Of a stretch of DNA of 17,328 bases, positions 1-5,922 are shown piece by piece. The notes beneath the pieces are model-generated. The model was not told the origin of the DNA. It worked only from the letters and a program-made list of their open reading frames with translations, and ran no database searches. Each line of letters starts with the position of its first letter. Positions within the stretch are counted from its first letter, which is position 1. The stretch is from the NCBI GenBank assembly GCA_035552595.1, contig DASZKZ010000013.1, positions 1-17,328 on the forward strand. Direction: 5' to 3'. The DNA is from Aeolococcus sp035552595. GTDB lineage: Bacteria > Chloroflexota > Dormibacteria > Aeolococcales > Aeolococcaceae. The translations under genes and the position numbers were made by a program.

Positions 1-289
1 GGGCGCCGAGCTCGGCGTCGAGGGGCTCCAGGGCGGTGAATCTGTCCCACACTCGGAAGCTCGACAGGGCGGCGGGCGCGGCGATCCCCTCGCGCCCATT
101 GCCGGTTCGGCGCCAGCGGCGTGCGGAGGACGGAGTCGATGCCTCCGCAGGGCAGTCCGGTCACGACCATGGCAACGAGGCGGTGCCCCGGCCAACCGGC
201 GCGGAAGGGAAGGGTCGACAGCACCTGATCGCGCGTTCATCTGGAACGGAGCCCGCGGCAGCTTCAACCCCGCATCTCTGTGGGAGGCC
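1..289. other. Left flank with no confident gene
   Basis: No gene can be assigned with confidence here. On the minus strand one frame is open from about 160 to the left edge and has GC-rich third positions (it includes the residues SSFRVWDRFTALEPLDAELG), but it has no good start codon and follows a stop at 161-163. A second minus frame is open from a GTG at 222-224 to the edge. The two could be pieces of one decayed or frameshifted gene that continues outside the window. The plus-strand frame of the small helix-turn-helix gene is also open all the way to the edge without an ATG, GTG or TTG before 290. Confidence 0.3.
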
Positions 290-469
290 ATGCTGGTCCG
301 CGGATTCAAGGTCGATGAGCTGGCAGCGGCCGCCGATGTGGCGCGAGGGACCCTGTACAACGCTCTCAAAGGCCGGCCGACCCGCTTGCAGACGGCACGA
401 CGCATCCTCGAGGTCCTCGCCAGCGTCGAGCCGACGCTGCGCCTGGGTTCCCTCAGCGAGCAGTGGTGA
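290..469 (+). CDS. Small XRE-like helix-turn-helix protein
   Basis: This encodes 59 residues from the only in-frame ATG. The segment DELAAAADVARGTLYNALKG has the spacing of a Cro/C1-type helix-turn-helix: an ELA helix, a turn, then a recognition helix starting at RGTLYNAL. It is followed by a short Leu/Arg-rich helix (RLQTARRILEVLASV). It would be a DNA-binding repressor or antitoxin-like protein, but no toxin partner is visible. The start is doubtful. GGGAGG lies only two bases before the ATG, and family-like sequence (FNPASLWEAM) continues upstream in frame to about 236 with no usual start codon. The gene may therefore begin with a rare codon or be truncated. It converges on the recombinase with an 18-base gap, so it probably belongs to the same mobile element. 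Confidence 0.6.
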   Translation: MLVRGFKVDELAAAADVARGTLYNALKGRPTRLQTARRILEVLASVEPTLRLGSLSEQW

Positions 470-487
470 CCCGCGACCGCAACAGGA

Positions 488-1561
488 TCAGCCCTCGACC
501 CGGAGGCCGGCGACCCGCACCAGCGCGCTTTCCTCCGCTCCCGCGTAATAGACGGTGACCATCTCGATACTGCTCCAGCCGGCCTGCTGCATGAGATCCG
601 TGACCGACGCGCCGGCGTCGGCCAGCCGGGTCGCCCACGTGCGCCGGAGCAGATGCGGGTGGACGGAGCGGAGCCCGGCCTTCGCTGCCGCCCGCTCCAG
701 CATCTGGCGCACCCCGCCGGTTGTCATGGGTGCTCCCAGGGCGCGTCGCTCGGAGAGGAAGAGGTGCGGGTAGCGCGACTTCGGTCGGTATTTTTCGACC
801 CAGGCCTCGAGATCCTTGGTGAGGTCCGCCGTGTAGGGCTGGCGGAAGGTCACCTGACGGTCGAGTCCGCTCTTGGTGATGTCGCTGTGGCCCTTGGTGA
901 TCAGGACGCGCGGCGGCCGTGCGGTCACCGTGACGTCATCGACGCAGAGAGCGCTGACCTCGCTGACGCGCAGACCGCAGGCCAGCATCAGCCGGATCAG
1001 GAGGCTGTCCCGGCGCTGCCCCTCGACTGCGGCGACGAGTGCCGCCTCCTCGGTAGCGGTGAGCGCGTCCGGCCGACGCCCTCGCGGCGCCTTCGGGGCC
1101 TTCGGGACGGCCGATGCGGTGAAGTTGGGGTTCTCAAAGCCCGGGGTGTCGGCACAGAAGTCGGCAAGACGACGGAAATAATTGCGGTAGCGCCGCAGCG
1201 TGTTGCGACTGACCTTCACCGCATCGCGCATGTCGGCCATGAAGTCGAGGATGGCCTCGTTGGTCAGGTCCGTAACACACGTGATGCCCCGGGCCGAACA
1301 GAAGGCGAGGAAGCGACCCTGGCCGAGGTAGTGGTGGGCGTTGCTCCGCGTCGTCTCTGCCCATTGGTACCGGCTGGCCATGAGGTCGACGCAGCGATCG
1401 ACGCTGAGGTGCCGTCCGGTCGGTGCCGACGTGGTGTGGCGGCGCGGCCGGAGGGGCGCGAGATGGGTGTCCACCACGGGAGAATAACGCGTTTGTTGGC
1501 AGAAGTCATCTAACTTGGTTAGAGTACTAGTCCACGTAGCGTGGACGATACCAAAATCCAA
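488..1561 (-). CDS. Tyrosine recombinase / phage-type integrase
   Basis: This is a 357-residue site-specific recombinase that cuts and rejoins DNA through a covalent phosphotyrosine. Residues 50-140 look like the SAM-like core-binding domain. The catalytic domain spans about 165-350 and shows R198 (ACGLRVSE), K223 in the beta-hairpin, H303 and R306 (HPHLLRRT), W329 replacing the usual second histidine (AGWSS), and the nucleophile Y338 or Y339 (TVYYAG). All catalytic positions are filled, so it looks active. The start given is a TTG without a ribosome binding site. GTG codons near residue 29 or ATG at residue 61 are possible alternatives, since conserved sequence begins only near residue 50. 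It follows tRNA-Pro directly on the same strand, the usual place for an integrase of a tRNA-targeting element. It could also be a XerC/D-like housekeeping enzyme, but the tRNA context argues against that. Confidence 0.88.
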   Translation of the reverse strand: MDFGIVHATWTSTLTKLDDFCQQTRYSPVVDTHLAPLRPRRHTTSAPTGRHLSVDRCVDLMASRYQWAETTRSNAHHYLGQGRFLAFCSARGITCVTDLTNEAILDFMADMRDAVKVSRNTLRRYRNYFRRLADFCADTPGFENPNFTASAVPKAPKAPRGRRPDALTATEEAALVAAVEGQRRDSLLIRLMLACGLRVSEVSALCVDDVTVTARPPRVLITKGHSDITKSGLDRQVTFRQPYTADLTKDLEAWVEKYRPKSRYPHLFLSERRALGAPMTTGGVRQMLERAAAKAGLRSVHPHLLRRTWATRLADAGASVTDLMQQAGWSSIEMVTVYYAGAEESALVRVAGLRVEG

Positions 1562-1600
1562 CGAAACGCTTTATTCTGAATTCAACTCAGAAAGAGTCGG
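1501..1600. other. AT-rich, inverted-repeat-rich segment, possible attachment region
   Basis: This 100-base stretch is 42% GC by hand count, while neighbouring coding sequence is much richer in GC. It holds three short inverted repeats: TCTAAC/GTTAGA (1509-1523), GTCCACG/CGTGGAC (1530-1546) and TTCTGA/TCAGAA (1574-1592). It spans the tRNA 3' end and the 5' end of the recombinase gene. Integrase and excisionase binding sites of tRNA-targeting elements usually lie in such a place. The role is inferred from position and base composition. The far-end direct repeat of the tRNA 3' end that would define the element is not in the window. Confidence 0.4.
1516..1532 (+). repeat. 17-base inverted copy of an internal tRNA-Pro segment
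   Basis: TGGTTAGAGTACTAGTC on the plus strand matches 16 of 17 bases of the minus-strand tRNA sequence TGGTTAGAGTACTGGTC at 1638-1654 (D-loop to anticodon stem). The two copies face each other and are 105 bases apart. Similarity does not extend clearly beyond the 17 bases. This copy lies inside the first codons of the recombinase if the TTG start is used, or in its leader if a later start is used. Confidence 0.6.
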
Positions 1601-1670
1601 GGAGACAGGACTCGAACCTGCGACCCCTGGTCCCCCAGACCAGTACTCTAACCACCTGAGCTACTCCCCG
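1597..1670 (-). tRNA. tRNA-Pro (anticodon GGG)
   Basis: The 74-base cloverleaf is complete. It has a 7-bp acceptor stem (CGGGGAG with CTCCCCG), a D stem GCTC/GAGT, an anticodon stem CTGGT/ACCAG around the loop CTGGGGG (anticodon GGG, reading proline CCC/CCU codons), a T stem GCAGG/CCTGT with loop TTCGAGT, and discriminator base A. CCA is not encoded. It lies on the same strand as gpsA, 83 bases downstream of it. A weak -10-like TACAGT (plus-strand ACTGTA at 1717-1722) could give it its own transcript, or it may be processed from the operon. Its 3' end faces the recombinase, which makes it the likely integration target. Confidence 0.95.
1638..1654 (-). repeat. tRNA-internal partner of the 17-base inverted repeat
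   Basis: This is the D-loop to anticodon-stem segment of tRNA-Pro, matched 16/17 in inverted orientation by 1516-1532. The single difference is G in the tRNA versus A in the other copy. Confidence 0.6.
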
Positions 1671-1753
1671 AGAGCGGGTGTTCGCGCCGTGCACGGCACC
1701 CGGGTACGCTCCGGCAACTGTAGCGCGCCAGGCTCCCCGAGTGAGCCGCCCTA

Positions 1754-2776
1754 TCAGCCAGTGCCACTGCCGGGGTCGAATCCACGGAGCTCGTCACCAG
1801 CGCCTCGGGTCATGAGGTCGTGGAGAGCGTCGCTGACGCTCTTGCCCTCGAAGAGGATGGCGTGAACCTGGCGCGCGATCGGCATGTCCACGCCGTGGCG
1901 GTCCGCTAGGAGCAGGGCGGCGGTGCTGGCGTTCACCCCCTCCACAACCATCTTGCTGGCGGCGATGGCGTCCGCCGGAGCCGTACCCCGGCCGATCGCC
2001 TCGCCGAACCCACGGTTGCGTGAGTGGGGGCTGTGACAGGTGACGATGCAGTCGCCGAGTCCGGCCAGGCCGGCGAAGGTCATCGGGCGAGCGCCCGCAC
2101 GTACGCCGAGGCGAGCGATCTCCGCGATCCCCCGGGTGACGATGGCCGCCTTTCCGTTGTCACCGGCGCCGATGCCGTCGCAGACACCGGCGGCAATGGC
2201 GATCACGTTCTTGAGCGCACCGGCGTACTCGACCCCGACGACGTCATCGCTGCTGTAGAAGCGCAGTGAGCCGCCGTTGCAGCCGTCGCGGACCAGCCGT
2301 GCCGCCTCGGCATCGCGTGTTGCCACCACGGTGGCGGCGGGTAATCCACGCGCCACCTCGATGGCGATGTTCGGACCACTCAGAGCGGCGATGCGAGCCG
2401 CGCCGCCGGCGAAAACCTCGCCGAGCACCTCGGTCATGGTCATGCCGCTCTCGATGTCGAAGCCCTTGGCCGCCGTGACCACGATCGCGTCCCCCAACAA
2501 CGGCGCAACGGCCGCTGCCGTGCCGCGCATGCCGTGGGTGGGGACGGCGAGGATCACCACCGCCGCCTCACGCACCGCCGCTTCGAGCCTGTCCTCGACC
2601 TCCACCAGCGGACTGAGTTCGATCCCGGGGAGGGCCCAGGGATGCCGTCGCGTGGAGCGCAGAACGGCGGCCACCTCAGGATCGCGCGCCCACAAACGCA
2701 CGTCGCACCCGGCGGCGGTCAGGCTCTGAGCCAGCGCCGTTCCCCAGGAGCCGGCTCCCACCACCGCGATCCGCAT
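1754..2776 (-). CDS. gpsA: Glycerol-3-phosphate dehydrogenase [NAD(P)+]
   Basis: This cytosolic enzyme reduces dihydroxyacetone phosphate to sn-glycerol-3-phosphate, the backbone for membrane phospholipids. At 340 residues it has the usual family length. The N-terminal Rossmann fold begins at once with IAVVGAGSWGTALA (residues 3-16). Further motifs are AVPTHGMR (77-84), TAAKG with K104, SGPN (133-136), the catalytic region YAGALKNV with K189, and GLAGLGD...SRNRGFG (236-258). The ATG overlaps the TGA of der by one base (TGATG), which fixes the start and suggests translational coupling. It is the last protein gene of the minus-strand cluster. The plsY gene often found with der and gpsA is absent here. 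Confidence 0.96.
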   Translation of the reverse strand: MRIAVVGAGSWGTALAQSLTAAGCDVRLWARDPEVAAVLRSTRRHPWALPGIELSPLVEVEDRLEAAVREAAVVILAVPTHGMRGTAAAVAPLLGDAIVVTAAKGFDIESGMTMTEVLGEVFAGGAARIAALSGPNIAIEVARGLPAATVVATRDAEAARLVRDGCNGGSLRFYSSDDVVGVEYAGALKNVIAIAAGVCDGIGAGDNGKAAIVTRGIAEIARLGVRAGARPMTFAGLAGLGDCIVTCHSPHSRNRGFGEAIGRGTAPADAIAASKMVVEGVNASTAALLLADRHGVDMPIARQVHAILFEGKSVSDALHDLMTRGAGDELRGFDPGSGTG

Positions 2777-4191
2777 CAGCGATCGCGCTCGGCGCGTGCC
2801 CTCGGAACGATGCGCATCCTCGTCCCGGCGAATCCGAAGACCGCCCGGATGCGATTCTCCAGATAGCGGCCGTACGCGAAGTGCATCAGGTCGGGGTCGT
2901 TGACGAAGAGAACGACGGTGGGCGCGGGCGTGCTCGCCTGGGTGGCATAGAGCAGCTTGAGCTGCCGCCCCTTGTCGTGACGGGGTGGATGGGCGAGGAA
3001 GGCATCCCGAAGGAGCGTGTTCAGCGCCGCGGTGGGGATGCGCACCGCCCGGGCAGCAGCCACGGCGGTTGCCGCATCGAGAACCCGGCCGACGTTGCGT
3101 CCTTCCAAAGCTGACACGGTGAGCACCGGCACCCCAGGCACGAAGTCGAACGCCTGGCGGATCGACTTCAGGAAACCGGGGTCCGCGCGCGTCTCCTGAT
3201 CGATCAGATCCCACTTGTTGGCGATCACCACCAGGCCCTTGCCGGCGTCGACCGCGTAGCCCGCGACATGGCGATCCTGAGCGACGATGTCATCGGCGTC
3301 GACGACGAGGAGGGCGACATCACTCCGCTCCAGCGCGCGCAGGGCCCGGAGCAGGCTGTAGTGCTCGACATTGGTATCGATGACCCCGCGGCGCCGGATG
3401 CCGGCGGTGTCGACCAGCCGCACGGTGCGGTCGCCGTGGCTGACCAGGGTGTCGACGGCGTCGCGGGTGGTGCCCGCCAGAGGCGACACGAGGGCGCGCT
3501 CCTCCCCCACCAGCGCGTTGAGCAATGATGATTTGCCCACATTGGGCTTGCCGATGATGGCCAGCCGCAACTCCTGCGGCGCCTCCACGTCTGGAAGGTC
3601 GTCCGCTGGCGGCAGCTCCTCCACGATGCGGTCGAGAAGGTCGCCCGTGTCGGTGCCGACCAGTGCTGAGACCAGCAGCGGCTCGCCAAGGCCGAGGCGG
3701 TACAGCTCGTGCGCGTAGTGCGGGTTGGTGGGGCTGTCAGCCTTGTTGCCGACCAGGATCACCGGCTTGCCGCCACTGCGCAGGATGGCGGCGACGTCCT
3801 CATCGAGGGCGGTCACCCCCGCGCGCACGTCGACGAGGTGGACGCAGACATCCGCCTCAGCGATGGCCAGGCGAGCCTGCTGCTGCGTGCCGGAGGTGAG
3901 CACGGCCAGCCCGGGATCGTCGCGAACCAGCGCGGAGTCCAAGCCGGCGGTGTCCACCACGGTGAATCGCCGCCCCCGCCATTCCGTGACTCCGTAGAGA
4001 CGGTCCCGGGTCAGCCCGGCGAGCTCGTCGACGATGGCCTGGCGCTGCCCGGTGAACCGGTTGAACAGCGTGGACTTGCCCACGTTCGGCCGGCCCACGA
4101 TGGCCACGATGCCCGACGGTGGACCGAGATCTGAGTCGGCGCGACCGCGACGGCGGCGAGGGCGCCGCGCCGCCGCCACCGCGCGACTCAT
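2776..4191 (-). CDS. der: Ribosome-associated GTPase Der (EngA)
   Basis: Der is a double-domain GTPase needed for maturation of the 50S ribosomal subunit. The 471 residues hold two G domains. The first has GRPNVGKST (33-41), DTAGL (80-84) and NKAD (149-152). The second has GKPNVGKSS (214-222), DTAGI (261-265) and NKWD (325-328). A C-terminal KH-like domain follows, ending in a basic tail. The first 27 residues are an unusual Arg/Ala-rich extension before the first G domain. The start is supported by an ATGA overlap with the stop of the upstream JAMM gene. It lies in the same operon as gpsA. Confidence 0.96.
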   Translation of the reverse strand: MSRAVAAARRPRRRRGRADSDLGPPSGIVAIVGRPNVGKSTLFNRFTGQRQAIVDELAGLTRDRLYGVTEWRGRRFTVVDTAGLDSALVRDDPGLAVLTSGTQQQARLAIAEADVCVHLVDVRAGVTALDEDVAAILRSGGKPVILVGNKADSPTNPHYAHELYRLGLGEPLLVSALVGTDTGDLLDRIVEELPPADDLPDVEAPQELRLAIIGKPNVGKSSLLNALVGEERALVSPLAGTTRDAVDTLVSHGDRTVRLVDTAGIRRRGVIDTNVEHYSLLRALRALERSDVALLVVDADDIVAQDRHVAGYAVDAGKGLVVIANKWDLIDQETRADPGFLKSIRQAFDFVPGVPVLTVSALEGRNVGRVLDAATAVAAARAVRIPTAALNTLLRDAFLAHPPRHDKGRQLKLLYATQASTPAPTVVLFVNDPDLMHFAYGRYLENRIRAVFGFAGTRMRIVPRARAERDR

Positions 4192-4640
4192 CCGCTCCTC
4201 ACTGGCCCAGGGGTGACCATCAGCGGCAGCTGACGGAACGGCTCGCCCTCGTCAGCGAGAGTGAAGCCGTTCAGATCGCCGGCCCCATCCGCGGTGGTCG
4301 TGACGATGAGATAGACGTAATCGACCCAGGCGTGGTCCGTGTCGAACTGCGACGGTCGTGCCGGGTGGTCGGGATGGCTGTGCCAGAATCCCACCACGTC
4401 GAGACCGCGATCCCGCGCCTCGCGATCGGCGCGGACGATGTCGGCGGGATCGAGCAGGTAGCGGTCCCGCGACCGTTCGGTGTTCAGGTTGGTGCCGGAG
4501 GTGGCATCAACGACCTCGATCCGCTGCCCGGCGAAACGGCCGAGCAGGACCCCACAGCCCTCATCGGGATACGCGGCGGAACCGAGCTCGCGGATGCGCG
4601 CGTCCGCGCTCAGGGCCAGCTCGATGTCACCGATGCTCAT
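4188..4640 (-). CDS. JAMM (Mov34/MPN) metallopeptidase, Mec-like
   Basis: This is a 150-residue stand-alone JAMM domain protein. The zinc site is complete: E27 (PDEGCG), then HSHPDHPARPSQFD giving H87, H89, S97 and D100. Bacterial members of this family cut isopeptide-like bonds at the C-terminus of ubiquitin-like sulfur carriers. In mycobacteria, Mec releases cysteine from the CysO-cysteine adduct made by CysM. Here the gene overlaps cysM upstream (ATGA) and der downstream (ATGA), so a role in cysteine release from a carrier is a fair inference. The matching carrier with a Gly-Gly tail is not seen in this window. Other JAMM roles, such as trimming a carrier precursor, remain possible. Confidence 0.88.
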   Translation of the reverse strand: MSIGDIELALSADARIRELGSAAYPDEGCGVLLGRFAGQRIEVVDATSGTNLNTERSRDRYLLDPADIVRADREARDRGLDVVGFWHSHPDHPARPSQFDTDHAWVDYVYLIVTTTADGAGDLNGFTLADEGEPFRQLPLMVTPGPVRSG

Positions 4641-5596
4641 TGCCACCGTCTCCCGTACAGTCCGCTGCTGAGGTAGCGGCTGCCACCGTCCGCGAGGATG
4701 GTGAGCACCACACCGCTGCCGATGCGCCGCGCCGTCTGGCGCGCCCCCCACAGCGCCGCGCCACTGGAGTGGCCCACCATGATGCCCTCGCGCCGGGCCA
4801 GATCGCGGGCCAGATCGTATGACGCCTCCGTCGGCGCCCAGAGATTGTCGTCGGCAAGGCCGGGATCGTAGATCCCCGGGACGATGGCGCTCGGCATGTG
4901 CTTCATGCCCTCGAGGCCGTGCCACGGATCCTCGGGCTGCACCGAGATGCAGACGATGTCGGGGCGCTGGTGACGGAGCCGTCGGCTCACGCCCATGAAC
5001 GTGCCGGAGGTTCCCAGTGCGGCCACGAAGTGGGTTACCTGGCCCTCGGTCTGCTCCCAGATCTCAGCACCGGTGCCGTCGTAGTGCGCCTTCCAGTTGG
5101 CCGCGTTGTTGTACTGGTCGGGCATGAAGTAGAGATCGGGGTCCTCGTCGTGCATCCGTCGCGCCACCAGGATGGCCCCGTCGCTGCCCTCCTGGGCGTC
5201 GCTGTAGACGATCTCCGCGCCGTATGCGGCGATCATCGTCTTGCGCTCGTCGCTGACGTTGGTCGGCATCACCAGGCGGACGCGATAGCCGAGCGCAGCG
5301 CCCACCATGGCGTAGGCGATGCCGGTGTTGCCACTGGTGCTGTCGAGGATGATCCGATCGCGCGTCAGGGCCCCGCTGCTCTCACCGTCGCGGATCATGC
5401 GCAACGCGGGCCGATCCTTGACCGAGCCTCCCGCGTTGAGAAACTCGGCCTTGCCGAACACGGCGACGCCAGGGCACTCGCGCTCGAAGAGCCGGATGCG
5501 CAGCAGCGGCGTGTTGCCGATGCCGCCAAGGATCGATGTGCCGAGCGTCACCGGGGCCACGCGCTCCGGTAATGCCCCACGCGTGGTCTCGGGCAT
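4637..5596 (-). CDS. cysM: Cysteine synthase, CysK/CysM family
   Basis: This is a PLP-dependent beta-replacing enzyme of 319 residues, the size of cysteine synthase without a regulatory CBS pair. K60 in GGSVKDRPA is the PLP lysine, SGNTG (88-92) binds substrate, GTSGT (195-199) is the phosphate-binding loop, and HSSGAA (276-281) holds the serine near the pyridine nitrogen. Its partner JAMM gene overlaps by four bases, as expected for the CysM/sulfur-carrier route. Where mycobacterial CysM has an arginine reading O-phosphoserine, the similar stretch here (GLEGMKHM) offers K232. O-acetylserine or homocysteine/serine (cystathionine beta-synthase activity) are other possible substrates, and a gamma-family PLP enzyme lies two genes upstream. 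The ATG is preceded by GATAAT at a 6-base distance and has no ribosome binding site. Confidence 0.88.
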   Translation of the reverse strand: MPETTRGALPERVAPVTLGTSILGGIGNTPLLRIRLFERECPGVAVFGKAEFLNAGGSVKDRPALRMIRDGESSGALTRDRIILDSTSGNTGIAYAMVGAALGYRVRLVMPTNVSDERKTMIAAYGAEIVYSDAQEGSDGAILVARRMHDEDPDLYFMPDQYNNAANWKAHYDGTGAEIWEQTEGQVTHFVAALGTSGTFMGVSRRLRHQRPDIVCISVQPEDPWHGLEGMKHMPSAIVPGIYDPGLADDNLWAPTEASYDLARDLARREGIMVGHSSGAALWGARQTARRIGSGVVLTILADGGSRYLSSGLYGRRWQ

Positions 5597-5602
5597 TGCG
5601 CC

Positions 5603-5608
5603 ATTATC
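5603..5608 (-). promoter_or_regulatory. Candidate -10 box for leaderless cysM
   Basis: GATAAT on the minus strand ends six bases before the cysM ATG, and no Shine-Dalgarno sequence is present. Transcription would start at or next to the ATG. No clear -35 box is visible. Confidence 0.4.
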
Positions 5609-5639
5609 GACGGCAACGCGTCGCCGGCCGCTCCCAAAG

Positions 5640-5864
5640 CTATTCGGGCTGCCGCGACACTCCGAAGCGGAATCCCGCCGTCCCCCGGCGGGCATCCTCG
5701 ATGACGGCGATGACGCCGCCCGGGCGCAGGTGGATCGGCCCCTCCTCCCCCGGCAGCTCGACGAAGCCGTTGGCTCCCTCGCCGACCTGGAGGGCGGCGA
5801 TGGTCTCAGCGACGGTCAGCTTGACGGCGAGGTCGGACCCGTTGGCGAGTCGGATCACGGCCAT
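5640..5864 (-). CDS. 74-residue protein of unknown function
   Basis: I do not recognise this family with certainty. The protein is acidic to neutral and mostly predicted beta: VIRLANGSDLAVKLT, a short helix TVAETIAALQ, then GFVELPGEEG, PIHLRPGGVIAVIED and a tail RRGTAGFRFGVSRQPE. The strand-strand-helix-strand order could fit a small beta-grasp or beta-barrel fold. It sits where mycobacteria carry CysO, but it lacks the C-terminal Gly-Gly that sulfur carriers need; its only GG is internal (residues 49-50). The start is well supported: GGAGG (5874-5878) lies nine bases before the ATG. It is 43 bases upstream of cysM and 58 downstream of the PLP enzyme. Confidence 0.75.
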   Translation of the reverse strand: MAVIRLANGSDLAVKLTVAETIAALQVGEGANGFVELPGEEGPIHLRPGGVIAVIEDARRGTAGFRFGVSRQPE

Positions 5865-5922
5865 GCGAGAGTGCCTCCGCGGGTGTTCGGTGGTGGACGC
5901 CGCCATGGTAGCCGCGCCATCC

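Noticed and set aside
36..548. Open frame of 170 codons on the plus strand
   Set aside because: Its protein is Arg/Pro/Ser-rich low-complexity sequence and it overlaps the better helix-turn-helix frame and the end of the recombinase.
1676..1701. Palindrome GCCGTGCACGGC with outer GGGTG/CACCC arms as a gpsA terminator
   Set aside because: The outer stem needs a bulge and shares a base with the inner one, and no T-run follows.
5640..5864. Calling the 74-residue protein CysO
   Set aside because: It has no C-terminal Gly-Gly, which the sulfur-carrier role requires; only its position is suggestive.
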